Of a DNA stretch of 64,000 nucleotides, positions 54,486 to 62,744 are shown piece after piece. The stretch's first letter is position 1. Each line of letters begins with the position of its first letter. The notes below the pieces were generated by a model. The model was not told the origin of the DNA. It did not search any database and saw only the letters and a program-made list of their open reading frames with translations. The DNA comes from Bradyrhizobium sp. 195 (GTDB taxonomy: Bacteria > Pseudomonadota > Alphaproteobacteria > Rhizobiales > Xanthobacteraceae). The position numbers and the translations under genes were made by a program. Location: positions 4,030,001-4,094,000 of the forward strand of contig NZ_CP082161.1 of the NCBI RefSeq assembly GCF_023101665.1, in the 5' to 3' direction.

Positions 54486-55304
54486 ATGATGCGTCTCTTT
54501 GCGCGAGTGATGCTTGCAATGTGTCTGGCCGTTGCGGCGTGCTTCAATGTCCAGGCGCAGACGAAGCCGAAGGTGACTTCGCTCGGACCGGATTTCCCCA
54601 AGGCCGCGCTGTTCGTCGGCAACAGCTTCTTTTACTTCAACAACGGCATGCCCGGGCATCTCACCTTCATGGAGCGGGCTGCCGATCCCGCCAACAAGGC
54701 GGTGTATCGCAACACCATGGTGACCATCGGTGGCTCCGGCCTCGATTGGCACGACATGGACAATCTGCTGCGGCCGGGCGGCCTCGGCGCCTATTCCTTC
54801 GACGAGCAGAACAACGTCATCTTCAACAAGCCTGGCCGGCAGTACGACGCCGTCGTGATGATGGATTGCAGCCAATGTCCGATCCATCCGCAATTGAAGG
54901 ACGCGTTCACGACCTTCGCCAAAAAAGACAGCGAGATCGTCGGCGCCCACGGCATGCGGCCGGTGTTTTTTATGTCCTGGGCCTATGCCGACAAGCCAGA
55001 GATGACGGAGCAACTGGCCGAAGCTTATACGGTCGCCGGCAACGCCAATGATGCGCTGGTCATTCCAGCGGGCCTTGCCTTCGCGCGCGTGCGCAAGCTC
55101 CAGCCGGAGCTCAATCTCTACGCGCCGGACAAGCGACATCCGAGTCCGGCGGGCACGTATCTCGCGGCATGCGTGACGTTCGCCGCGCTGACGGGCCGTT
55201 CGCCGGTCGACAATGCCTACGCCATCATCGGGTTGGACGCAGGGACGACGCAGCTGCTGCAGAATGCGGCGTGGGATACGGTGCAGGAGTATTACGGGCG
55301 GTGA
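54486..55304 (+). CDS. Exported SGNH hydrolase-like protein
   Basis: The 272-residue protein begins after GGGGGAGG with MMRLFARVMLAMCLAVAACF, a signal region that could be a lipobox (VAAC) or a Sec signal ending in QAQ. The mature part has the SGNH block I FVGNSFFYFNNGM with the nucleophile serine (S47), and block V KRHPSPAGTY (Asp-x-x-His type) near residue 218. It is probably a secreted esterase or lipase-like enzyme of unknown substrate. Length is normal. Confidence 0.72.
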   Translation: MMRLFARVMLAMCLAVAACFNVQAQTKPKVTSLGPDFPKAALFVGNSFFYFNNGMPGHLTFMERAADPANKAVYRNTMVTIGGSGLDWHDMDNLLRPGGLGAYSFDEQNNVIFNKPGRQYDAVVMMDCSQCPIHPQLKDAFTTFAKKDSEIVGAHGMRPVFFMSWAYADKPEMTEQLAEAYTVAGNANDALVIPAGLAFARVRKLQPELNLYAPDKRHPSPAGTYLAACVTFAALTGRSPVDNAYAIIGLDAGTTQLLQNAAWDTVQEYYGR

Positions 55305-55318
55305 TCCGGCGCGATCTC

Positions 55319-55407
55319 GTAGGGTGGATTAGCGCAGCGTAATCCACCAACTTTGGTCATCGCGGAAAGAGAAGTGGAGGATTACGCGTTCGGCTAATCC
55401 ACCCTAC
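55319..55407. repeat. Intergenic inverted repeat element, family D
   Basis: GTAGGGTGGATTAGC (55319-55333) and GCTAATCCACCCTAC (55393-55407) are perfect 15-base inverted copies. Inner segments GCGTAATCCACC and GGAGGATTACGC pair as well, so it folds into a long hairpin. It resembles the element at 37425-37538 and separates the SGNH gene from convergent xthA. Confidence 0.8.
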
Positions 55408-55417
55408 GGCACCACGT

Positions 55418-56188
55418 TTATTTCAACACCACCCACGCCGGCGCGTGATCGCTGGCACCTTCTTCGCCGCGAGCGTGTCTGTCGACACCGGCCTTGACGA
55501 GGCGCGGGGCAAGGGCAGGGCTGAGCAGGAGATGATCGAGCCGCAGGCCCGCATCGCGCGGCCAGCGGTTTCGCTTGTAGTCCCAGAAGGTGTAGATGCG
55601 CTGCGCCGGATGCAGCTCGCGGATCGCATCGCACCAGCCTTGTTCGACCAGTGAGGCAAAGGCCGCGCGGCTCTTCGGCTGGATCAGCGCATCCTTGTCC
55701 CATGAGCGCGTCGGATAGATGTCGATCGGCGTCGGCGCGACGTTGTAGTCACCGGCGAGCACCACTGGCAGATCCTGCTTGATGAAGCTCTTCGCGTGGC
55801 GCCTGAGCCGCGCGAACCAATCGAGCTTGTAGTCGAATTTCGGTCCCGGCTGCGGATTGCCGTTGGGCAGATAGATGCTGGTCACGATGACGCCGCGCAC
55901 GGCGGCCTCGATGTAGCGGGCTTCGTGATCGCCGGCCCGTCCAGGCAAGCGGTCGCGGGTGAGAACGGGCTCGGCCTTGCGGGCGAGGATGGCGACCCCG
56001 TTCCAGGTCTTCTGTCCACACCACACCGCGCCATAGCCGGCCTTTTCGATCGCGGCTGCCGGAAATTCGCCATCACTTGCCTTCAATTCCTGAAGCGCGA
56101 CGACATCGGGCTTCGCCGCGCGCAGCCATGCCAAGAGATTGGGCAGGCGGCGGTTGATGTTGTTGATGTTGAATGTCGCGATCTTCAT
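55418..56188 (-). CDS. xthA: Exodeoxyribonuclease III
   Basis: A 256-residue exonuclease-endonuclease-phosphatase fold protein. Motifs are FNINNINRRLPNLLAWL, VVALQELKASDGEFP (metal-binding Glu), VLAGDYNVAPTPIDIY (catalytic Asp-Asn) and the terminal GASDHAPAWV (Asp-His). It removes 3' blocks and cuts at abasic sites in base-excision repair. The start is ATG 56188. The gene converges with the SGNH gene. Confidence 0.92.
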   Translation of the reverse strand: MKIATFNINNINRRLPNLLAWLRAAKPDVVALQELKASDGEFPAAAIEKAGYGAVWCGQKTWNGVAILARKAEPVLTRDRLPGRAGDHEARYIEAAVRGVIVTSIYLPNGNPQPGPKFDYKLDWFARLRRHAKSFIKQDLPVVLAGDYNVAPTPIDIYPTRSWDKDALIQPKSRAAFASLVEQGWCDAIRELHPAQRIYTFWDYKRNRWPRDAGLRLDHLLLSPALAPRLVKAGVDRHARGEEGASDHAPAWVVLK

Positions 56189-56228
56189 GTAGAGCTACCG
56201 GCTCCTGCCTTCCGTACCCGGAGATACA

Positions 56229-56450
56229 ATGTCCAAGTTGAACTTTGCCGCTATCGTCGTCGCTGTCGCGTTCTCCGGGCTCGCGTCGGCACAATCGTCC
56301 GACCCGCGCGGTGCGTGCAAGGCAGACTACGACAAATTCTGCGCCGGCATCGCGCCGGGCGGCGGCAAGATCATTGCCTGCCTCAACGACAAGCGCGACC
56401 AGCTCAGCGCGACCTGCAAGACGGCGCTGGACAGCAGGAAGAAGAAATAA
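56229..56450 (+). CDS. Small exported cysteine-rich-repeat protein
   Basis: A 73-residue protein with a signal peptide (MSKLNFAAIVVAVAFSGLAS) and a mature part with four cysteines in the pattern CKADYDKFCAGIAPG and ACLNDKRDQLSATCKTAL. This is one unit of the cysteine-rich GLG1-type repeat, seen singly in rhizobial exported proteins of unknown role. It ends with a basic RKKK tail. A repeat element follows. Confidence 0.7.
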   Translation: MSKLNFAAIVVAVAFSGLASAQSSDPRGACKADYDKFCAGIAPGGGKIIACLNDKRDQLSATCKTALDSRKKK

Positions 56451-56461
56451 GCCGCCCAGCC

Positions 56462-56531
56462 TCGTGTCCCGGACAAGCCGCAGCGCCCTACGCCGCGAAG
56501 CGCGGCGCATTGCGCTGCGTCCGGGGCAAGA
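56462..56531. repeat. Intergenic inverted repeat element, family A (short copy)
   Basis: TCGTGTCCCGGAC (56462-56474) is mirrored by GTCCGGGGCAAGA (56519-56531) with mismatches, and CGCCGCG/CGCGGCG form an inner stem at 56491-56507. It resembles the longer element at 11430-11566 in both ends. It lies between the small exported protein and the alr stop. Confidence 0.65.
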
Positions 56532-56540
56532 GAGTCGGGA

Positions 56541-57824
56541 CTAGCCCGGCAGCGGCGGCGGGGCCGCCGGCTGCTCGACCGGCGGCGGTGAGGGAGGCTG
56601 CTCGGCTCCGGTCGCGGCTGCCGGCTTGACCAACGGCTCCTCCACATTGCCGCCCTTGTAGAGCCGGGCATAGCGGTGGCCGAGGCTGGTCAGCACCTCG
56701 TAGCCGATGGTGCCGAAATGATGCGCGAGCTCGTCGACGGTGATGCCTTCGCCGAGCAGCGTCACCATATGGCCGCGCCGGGCCGCATTCGGCGGTAGAT
56801 CGGTGATGTCGATCGCGATGAGATCCATCGAGACGCGGCCCGCGACCGGGCAGCGCCTGCCGGCGACGATGACCTCGGCGCCGCGGGTGCCGTCATTGGA
56901 GCTGGCGGCGCGGAAATAGCCGTCGGCATAGCCGGCTGCGATGATCGCCAGTTTCGTCGGCCGCCGCGCGGTCCAGGTGCCGCCATAGCCGACGCTCTCG
57001 CCGCGCTCGATGGTGCGGATCTGCACGATGCGCGCCTTGAGATCGACCACCGGCTGCATCGGATTGTCGGCCTCCGGCGTCGGGTTGACGCCGTAGAGCG
57101 CAGCCCCCGGCCGTACCAGGTCGAACTGGAACGGCGCGCCGAGGAAGATGCCGGAGGAATTGGCGAGCGCCGCCGGCACGCCGGAGAATTCGCTGGCGAT
57201 AGCGCGGAAGGAAGCGAGCTGCTTGGCGTTCACCGGGCTGTTGAGCTGCTCGGCCGAGACCAGATGGCTCATGACCAGCGTGATGCCGTGATCGCCGGCG
57301 TTGATGCGGGGGATGATGGCCTGCGCTTCGGAGAGCGTGAGGCCGAGCCGGTTCATGCCGGTGTCGATGTGAACCGCCGCGCCGCCGTTCCAGCCGGTGC
57401 GACGGCAGAACACGTCCCACTCGGCGAGCTCGTTGAGGTCGCCGATCACCGGACGGCAATTGATCTTGGCGTAGTGCTCGCCGGTGTTCTGGAAATAGCC
57501 GCCGAGCACATAGATCGTTGGCTCCGGGACGGCCGCGCGCACCTTGCGCGCCTCCTCGATGGTGGCGACGAAAAAGGTCTTGCAGCCGGCCTTGCTCAGC
57601 GCACGCGCGACCTCGGCGGCGCCGCAGCCATAGGCGTCGGCCTTGATCACCGCCGAGCATTCGGCCGGCACCGCCGTCTTCTCGAGCTTGCGCCAATTGG
57701 CGATGATGGCGTCGAGATCGACTGTCAGCACGCCGCCGAAGGCTGCGAGCGCGGCAGCCTGGTTGGCCTCCGCGGAGAGAAGGCCGGATTGCGAGATGGT
57801 TTTCGGGTCGGACGCCATTGTCAT
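56541..57824 (-). CDS. alr: Alanine racemase
   Basis: The 427-residue protein has the PLP lysine in SAVIKADAYGCGA and the conserved catalytic tyrosine region RGESVGYGGTWTARR. It supplies D-alanine for peptidoglycan. About 30 residues longer than usual, the excess is a Pro-rich C-terminal tail (PPSPPPVEQPAAPPPLPG) and an N-terminal leader of about 30 residues. ATG 57818 is a nearly equal start. It is immediately downstream of dnaB, an order I expect in Bradyrhizobium-like genomes. Confidence 0.93.
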   Translation of the reverse strand: MTMASDPKTISQSGLLSAEANQAAALAAFGGVLTVDLDAIIANWRKLEKTAVPAECSAVIKADAYGCGAAEVARALSKAGCKTFFVATIEEARKVRAAVPEPTIYVLGGYFQNTGEHYAKINCRPVIGDLNELAEWDVFCRRTGWNGGAAVHIDTGMNRLGLTLSEAQAIIPRINAGDHGITLVMSHLVSAEQLNSPVNAKQLASFRAIASEFSGVPAALANSSGIFLGAPFQFDLVRPGAALYGVNPTPEADNPMQPVVDLKARIVQIRTIERGESVGYGGTWTARRPTKLAIIAAGYADGYFRAASSNDGTRGAEVIVAGRRCPVAGRVSMDLIAIDITDLPPNAARRGHMVTLLGEGITVDELAHHFGTIGYEVLTSLGHRYARLYKGGNVEEPLVKPAAATGAEQPPSPPPVEQPAAPPPLPG

Positions 57825-57864
57825 GGCGCCGTTTTACGCAAGAGGCCGTTCTGGTTCAAGGAAC

Positions 57865-59373
57865 TCAGTAGTCGTTCCCGCTGCGAGCCGGAACCTGACT
57901 GTCAGGCGCGAGGTCGCCGAACCGCGTGACCGAGGCCTCGAACGCCAAATCGACGGTGCCGGTCGGTCCGTGGCGCTGCTTGCCGATGATGACCTCGGCT
58001 TTTCCGTGCGCAAGACTCATGTCGAGCTGCCACTTCTCGTGCTCGGGCGTGCCGGGGCGCGGCTCCTTCATGGCGAGGTAATATTCCTCGCGGTAGACGA
58101 ACAGCACGACGTCGGCGTCCTGCTCGATCGATCCGGATTCACGCAGATCCGAGAGCTGCGGCCGCTTGTCGTCACGCGATTCGACCTGACGCGAGAGCTG
58201 CGACAGCGCGATGACGGGAACGTTGAGCTCCTTGGCCAGCGCCTTCAGGCTGGTCGTGATCTCGGTGATTTCCTGCACACGATTATCGCTGCGCTTGCCC
58301 GAGCCCGAGAGCAGCTGGATGTAGTCGATCACGAGCAGGTCGAGGCCCTTCTGGCGCTTCAGCCGGCGCGCCCGCGCCATCAGCTGCGCGATCGACAGGC
58401 CGCCGGTGGCGTCCACGTAGAAGGGCAGCGACTGCAGCTCGATCGAGACCTCCCGGATCTTCTCGAAATCGGCCTCCGAGATGCCGCCGCGGCGGATGTG
58501 GGAGGAGGGAACACCGGTGCGCTCGGCCACGATACGCGTGGCGAGCTGGTCGGCCGACATTTCGCAGGAGAAGAAGCCGATCACGCCGCCATTGGCGGCC
58601 TTCGTGGTGCCGTCGGCCTGGAGCTCCGGCACATAGGCCTGGGCGACATTGTAGGCGATGTTGGTCGCCAGCGAGGTCTTGCCCATGCCGGGACGGCCCG
58701 CGACGATGATGAGGTCGGAGTGCTGCAGGCCACCCATCTTGGTGTCGAGGTCGCGCATGCCCGTCGAGATGCCGGACAGCTTGCCGTCGCGCTGGAACGC
58801 TTTTGCCGCGAGATCGACCGCGACCGCCAGTGCCTGCGAGAATTTCTGGAAGCCACCGTCATAGCGGCCGGATTCGGCGAGCTCGTAAAGCTTGCGCTCG
58901 GCGTCCTCGATCTGCGCCCGCGGCTGGAAATCGACCGGTGCGTCATAGGCGACATTGACCATGTCCTCGCCGATGCCGATCAGGTCGCGCCTCAGCGACA
59001 GGTCGTAGACCGTGCGGCCGTAGTCCTGGGCGTTGATGATGGTGGTCGCCTCGGCGGCGAGCCGTGCAAGATATTGCCCGATGGTCATGCCGCCGACATC
59101 GGTATCGGCGGGTAGGAACGTCTTCAGCGTGACGGGCGTCGCGATCTTGCCCATCCGGATCAGGCTGCCGGCGGTCTCGAAGATCGTCTGGTGCAGCGGC
59201 TCGAAGAAATGCTTCGCCTCCAGGAAGTCGGAGACGCGGTAGAAGGCGTCGTTGTTGACCAGGATCGCGCCCAGAAGGCTCTGTTCCGCTTCGATATTGT
59301 GCGGAGCGCTCCGATACGCGGGAGTTCCTGCGTCGGGCGCGAGTTTGAGAACGTTCGAATCAGTCAGGACCAT
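57865..59373 (-). CDS. dnaB: Replicative DNA helicase DnaB
   Basis: A 502-residue protein with an N-terminal primase-interacting helical domain (PHNIEAEQSLLGAILVNNDA) and a RecA-like helicase domain with Walker A AGRPGMGKTSLATN, Walker B LLVIDYIQLL and the arginine-finger motif RESGSIEQDADVV. It unwinds DNA at the replication fork. No intein is present. The start is ATG 59373. The alr gene follows after 40 bases. Confidence 0.95.
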   Translation of the reverse strand: MVLTDSNVLKLAPDAGTPAYRSAPHNIEAEQSLLGAILVNNDAFYRVSDFLEAKHFFEPLHQTIFETAGSLIRMGKIATPVTLKTFLPADTDVGGMTIGQYLARLAAEATTIINAQDYGRTVYDLSLRRDLIGIGEDMVNVAYDAPVDFQPRAQIEDAERKLYELAESGRYDGGFQKFSQALAVAVDLAAKAFQRDGKLSGISTGMRDLDTKMGGLQHSDLIIVAGRPGMGKTSLATNIAYNVAQAYVPELQADGTTKAANGGVIGFFSCEMSADQLATRIVAERTGVPSSHIRRGGISEADFEKIREVSIELQSLPFYVDATGGLSIAQLMARARRLKRQKGLDLLVIDYIQLLSGSGKRSDNRVQEITEITTSLKALAKELNVPVIALSQLSRQVESRDDKRPQLSDLRESGSIEQDADVVLFVYREEYYLAMKEPRPGTPEHEKWQLDMSLAHGKAEVIIGKQRHGPTGTVDLAFEASVTRFGDLAPDSQVPARSGNDY

Positions 59374-59664
59374 GGTCAGACGTGCTTAGCAATTTTCTTG
59401 GGCGGACGCGGGGCCGGGATAAAGCGCCGCCTCGGTGCAAAGCGAAAGCTAAAGCTGACCGCTATCAACCGCTCAGTTAAAGTGGTGGATGATTAGCAGT
59501 CGCAGCACGCGCCGCGCTTGACGGATTTTCGCGGAACCGGTCGGCCCGGAAGCAGCCGCGACCGTGCCATGGAAAAATCCTGAAACAATGAACCTAATGG
59601 ATTGGCGCGCAGACGTACCCGAGAGCGCGCGAATTGACGCACACTGGGAGCTTTCGGCTCGGGT
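59374..59664. other. Gene-free region upstream of dnaB
   Basis: These 291 bases contain the presumed dnaB promoter on the minus strand. No clear hairpin, repeat or coding frame with a ribosome site was seen. A few short open frames on the minus strand lack family features. Confidence 0.4.
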
Positions 59665-59784
59665 TCAAACCAGCAGAAGGTAGACCAGCGCAACCAGAGC
59701 TGCCCCGACGCCGGTAACGATCAGGGCGTAATGGGTGCGGAGGTCGTCCTGCACGTCGAATGAGGTTTGGGTCTCTTTGCTCAT
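59665..59784 (-). CDS. Tiny single-pass membrane protein (39 aa)
   Basis: MSKETQTSFDVQDDLRTHYA is followed by one hydrophobic helix of 19 residues (LIVTGVGAALVALVYLLLV) that ends at the stop. The hydrophilic-then-hydrophobic plan of a tail-anchored mini-protein and the lack of frame disruptions favour a real gene, but the ribosome site is weak. No family is recognised. A CRP-type palindrome lies 34 bases upstream. Confidence 0.4.
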   Translation of the reverse strand: MSKETQTSFDVQDDLRTHYALIVTGVGAALVALVYLLLV

Positions 59785-59817
59785 GGCGACGGTCTAAGCC
59801 AGGGCCGACCAGACTTA

Positions 59818-59833
59818 TGTGAAGTGGATCACA
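59818..59833. promoter_or_regulatory. CRP-type palindrome between two small genes
   Basis: TGTGA-AGTGGA-TCACA matches the classical CRP half-site pair TGTGA-N6-TCACA without mismatch. It lies between the divergent small genes starting at 59784 (minus) and 59925 (plus), so it could control either. FixK/FNR sites would read TTGA-N6-TCAA, which this does not. Functional role is inferred only from the match. Confidence 0.5.
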
Positions 59834-59924
59834 TCTTCCCGGATTCTTTCGGGGGTATGACCGGAACAGGTGGACGGGCAGGGAATTGTCTCCCGCGGTC
59901 CACCAATAGGGAACGAGGCAAGCG

Positions 59925-60131
59925 ATGCGGCCAGAACGGCAGCACCAGATTGGGCGAAGCGAGGTAGCTAGCCGGCTTTGGCTGTCGGGGTTGATCGCGG
60001 CCATGGAGCACGCCGAGCGGCCCGAAGTGCGTCGCGAGCCTGTCGCCCCCGAAATCCTGGTCGAACTGCGGGCGCAATTGGCGTTAACGGCGCTTTTCCG
60101 GTCCTCCCAGATTTCGACCCTGCGTCACTAG
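59925..60131 (+). CDS. Small hypothetical helical protein (68 aa)
   Basis: MRPERQHQIGRSEVASRLWL opens a 68-residue charged helical frame that ends RSSQISTLRH. GAGG lies upstream of ATG 59925. No family was recognised. Support is limited to its length, the ribosome site and codon usage like its neighbours, so it may be spurious. It converges with cfa; the two stops are three bases apart. Confidence 0.35.
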   Translation: MRPERQHQIGRSEVASRLWLSGLIAAMEHAERPEVRREPVAPEILVELRAQLALTALFRSSQISTLRH

Positions 60132-60134
60132 GAC

Positions 60135-61391
60135 CTATTCACCAGCCATTTTCAGTCTCGGCCTGATCGTGCCTTCGCGAGCCCGCAGCCGGGCTTCCTC
60201 ACGCGGCATGTAGTCGCGGGTCGCCGGCACCACGCCCTGGCGGCGGGTGAGCTGGATCTGGAAGTTCATCATGTTCTGCTTGCGGAACGTCATCTCGCAG
60301 GCCGCGAGATAAAATTCCCACATCAAGGCGAAACGCTCGTCGTAGAGCTCCACGGCCTCCTCGCGTCGCGCCATGAAACGTTCCCGCCAGGCTTTCAGCG
60401 TCGCGGCATAGTGCAGGCGCAGGATCTCGATGTCGCAGACCAGCAGGCCCGCGCGCTCGATCGCCGGCAGCACCTCCGACAAAGCGGGGATGTAGCCGCC
60501 GGGGAAGATGTATTTGGCGATCCAGGGATTGGTCGAGTCCGGGCCCTGCGAACGGCCGATCGAATGCAGCAGCATGACGCCGTCCTCGCTCAGGAGCTCC
60601 GCGCAGCGCTGGAAGTAGGTGTCGTAGAAGCGGGCACCGACATGCTCGAACATGCCGACCGAGACGATGCGGTCGAACGGGCCGGCGATGTCGCGATAGT
60701 CTTGCAGCAGAAATCTGGCCGAGCCGGTCAAGCCCTTTTCGGAGGCGCGTGCATTGGCGATCTGCAATTGTTCGGTCGAGAGCGTGATGCCGGTGACGTC
60801 GGCGCGGGCCATCTCGGCGAGATAGAGCCCGAGCCCGCCCCAGCCCGAGCCGATGTCGAGCACGCGCTGGCCGGGCTTGATGAGCAGCTTGGCGGCAATG
60901 TGCCGTTTCTTCGCGAGCTGGGCGTCGTCGAGCGTGCTCTTGGGCGTCTCGAAATAGGCGCAGCTGTACTGCTTGTCGGCGTCCAGGAAGAGCGAATAGA
61001 GCCGGGCGTCGAGATCGTAGTGATGCGCGACGTTGTCGCGGGAGCGCGAGCGCGGATTGAACTGCTTGAGATGCCGCGTCAGATAGCGCAGATGCCACCA
61101 GGGTTTTGCCCATTGCGGCAACAGGTCGGGTTGATCGAGCAGGATCGCGAGGGCATCAGCCATGGTGCCGCGCTCGACCACGAACTCGCCGTCCATATAG
61201 GCCTCGCCAAGCCCGAGCTCGGGATTGACGAGGATCTTCCGCTCGGCGTCCGCGGTAACGAAGCGCACCGCGACCGGAACGCCAGACCCGTCGCCGACGG
61301 CGAATTTCACCCCGCTTGCGCCGGTCACCGTCATCGACCCGCGGCGGATGAATTGAGACAGGAATCTGCGCAATAAACGGTCCATCGACAT
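60135..61391 (-). CDS. cfa: Cyclopropane-fatty-acyl-phospholipid synthase
   Basis: The 418-residue SAM-dependent methyltransferase has an N-terminal lipid-binding region (about 1-100), a SAM motif VLDIGSGWGGLGLYLAE and the later catalytic segments VSVGMFEHVGARFYD and FPGGYIPALSE; a tyrosine and glutamate near the C-terminal third complete the bicarbonate/active site. It adds a methylene group across unsaturated fatty-acid double bonds in membrane phospholipids. Start is ATG 61391. It is a single gene. Confidence 0.92.
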   Translation of the reverse strand: MSMDRLLRRFLSQFIRRGSMTVTGASGVKFAVGDGSGVPVAVRFVTADAERKILVNPELGLGEAYMDGEFVVERGTMADALAILLDQPDLLPQWAKPWWHLRYLTRHLKQFNPRSRSRDNVAHHYDLDARLYSLFLDADKQYSCAYFETPKSTLDDAQLAKKRHIAAKLLIKPGQRVLDIGSGWGGLGLYLAEMARADVTGITLSTEQLQIANARASEKGLTGSARFLLQDYRDIAGPFDRIVSVGMFEHVGARFYDTYFQRCAELLSEDGVMLLHSIGRSQGPDSTNPWIAKYIFPGGYIPALSEVLPAIERAGLLVCDIEILRLHYAATLKAWRERFMARREEAVELYDERFALMWEFYLAACEMTFRKQNMMNFQIQLTRRQGVVPATRDYMPREEARLRAREGTIRPRLKMAGE

Positions 61392-61645
61392 TTCCTCTCG
61401 AGCGAACCCGAAAGATGCGACAACCTGGCCTTCATATCTGACGCCCAGGCGCCGCAGCGGTTCCTATGCGTTTGCATTCAATCTGGGGAGGGTGGGGCTG
61501 TTGCGCTATTGCGCTGAGTTCACAGCCGATATTCGAAAAGCGCTTAATCACATCCTTGCGCGTGGTGGCTGCTTCCATTCGCGGCTCAATCGGATAAAAG
61601 GTGACCCGCCGCCGCGCCGGAGGCCGGCTGCACCCCTCGGAATTC

Positions 61646-62638
61646 ATGGAGATGATGGGAATGTCGAGCCGAGCGCTCAGCCTCGCGACGGTATTGCTTC
61701 TGATCGGCTTCGGCGCGGCCGATACCGTTTTTGCGCAGGCGACCAACCTCGAGGCCGGCAAGTCCCCGTCTCAGCTTTTCACGCAGACCTGCAATGTCTG
61801 CCACAAGAGCCCGCGCGGACTTCTGAAGTCCGTTGCGCCGGGTTCGCTGCCGGGCTTCCTGCGCCAGCACTACACCACGAGCTCGGACATGGCTGGGATC
61901 CTCGCCTCCTATCTCGTCTCCAACGGGGCCACCGACACGCGCTACCAGGCCAAGGACGGCAAGGACAAGAAGGACGGCGCCAGGGAGAAGGAAGCGAACA
62001 CCGCTCCGGGACAGGCGGGCGAGCATCAGGGCCGCCGCCCGCGCGCCCAGGACGCCGCCAGGCCGGACGGCGAGGCTGCTCCCGCGGCCGAGGGCGCGCG
62101 CCAGAAGCGTGCAGCGCGGCCGGCCGAGGACGGAGCGAAGGACGGCGCCAAGCCCGAGGGACAGGCATCGCCCGAGGGTCGCAAAGGCAAGCGCCGCGGC
62201 AAGCCCGGGACCGAGGAGGCGCCGAAGGTCGACGCCGCCGCGCCAGCCACTGAAGAGAAGAAGAGCGAGCCAAAGCCCGACGCGGCCAAGGTCGAGTCCG
62301 GCCGCGATGAGGCCAAGCCCGACAGCGGCAAGGCGCCCGAGAAGCCGGTTGAGGCCAAGCCGGACAGCGCCAAGGTCGAGCCCCGCGGCAGCGAAGCTCC
62401 GGCACTGCGGTCCGATCCGGTCCCGCCGGTGACACCGGCGGCCCCAGCCGCCGCGAAGTCTGCCGAGCCGGCCGCTCCCACGCCGGCGGAGGAGGCTGCT
62501 CCGAAGCCGGCTGCGCCTGCGGCCAGCTCCGAACCGGCGGCCAAACCACAGGAGCCGGCGCCGCCCGCGACCGCTGCGGCCCCGCCCGCAGCGCCAGCTG
62601 GGTCGTCCGGTCCGCCGGCACCGCCGATCTCGCGCTAA
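61646..62638 (+). CDS. Exported CxxCH protein with long low-complexity tail
   Basis: The 330-residue protein has a signal peptide (SRALSLATVLLLIGFGAADT, cleavage after VFA) and, at residues 49-53, CNVCH, a c-type heme-binding motif in the context QLFTQTCNVCHKSPRGLL. A globular part of about 60 residues follows (GSLPGFLRQHYTTSSDMAGI). Residues about 100-330 are low complexity, rich in Ala, Pro, Lys and Glu with no fold. It might be a small membrane-anchored or periplasmic cytochrome-like protein; function unknown. ATG 61652, 61655 and 61661 are alternative starts. Confidence 0.65.
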   Translation: MEMMGMSSRALSLATVLLLIGFGAADTVFAQATNLEAGKSPSQLFTQTCNVCHKSPRGLLKSVAPGSLPGFLRQHYTTSSDMAGILASYLVSNGATDTRYQAKDGKDKKDGAREKEANTAPGQAGEHQGRRPRAQDAARPDGEAAPAAEGARQKRAARPAEDGAKDGAKPEGQASPEGRKGKRRGKPGTEEAPKVDAAAPATEEKKSEPKPDAAKVESGRDEAKPDSGKAPEKPVEAKPDSAKVEPRGSEAPALRSDPVPPVTPAAPAAAKSAEPAAPTPAEEAAPKPAAPAASSEPAAKPQEPAPPATAAAPPAAPAGSSGPPAPPISR

Positions 62639-62661
62639 GCCAGCTATTTTTTGATCGATCA

Positions 62662-62690
62662 GCGGGGGCCGCGTTCATCGCGGCCCCCGC
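62662..62690 (+). terminator. Strong hairpin after the CxxCH protein gene
   Basis: GCGGGGGCCGCG (62662-62673) and CGCGGCCCCCGC (62679-62690) form a perfect 12-base stem with a TTCAT loop, 24 bases after the stop. Only a short T-rich sequence follows. It is a likely intrinsic or factor-assisted terminator and also shields the next promoter region. Confidence 0.65.
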
Positions 62691-62706
62691 CTTGTGCGAC
62701 CACGAT

Positions 62707-62734
62707 TAGAGTATTACTCTAGAGTTGTGCTCTA
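62707..62734. promoter_or_regulatory. Tandem palindromic operators before a TetR gene
   Basis: TAGAGTATTACTCTA (62707-62721) is a perfect 15-base palindrome. TAGAGTTGTGCTCTA (62720-62734) is a second copy with the same TAGAG/CTCTA ends and a less symmetric centre; the two share two bases. The second ends at the ribosome site AGGAGG of the TetR gene. This is a convincing autoregulatory double operator for two TetR dimers. Confidence 0.7.
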
Positions 62735-62744
62735 GGAGGTGTCG

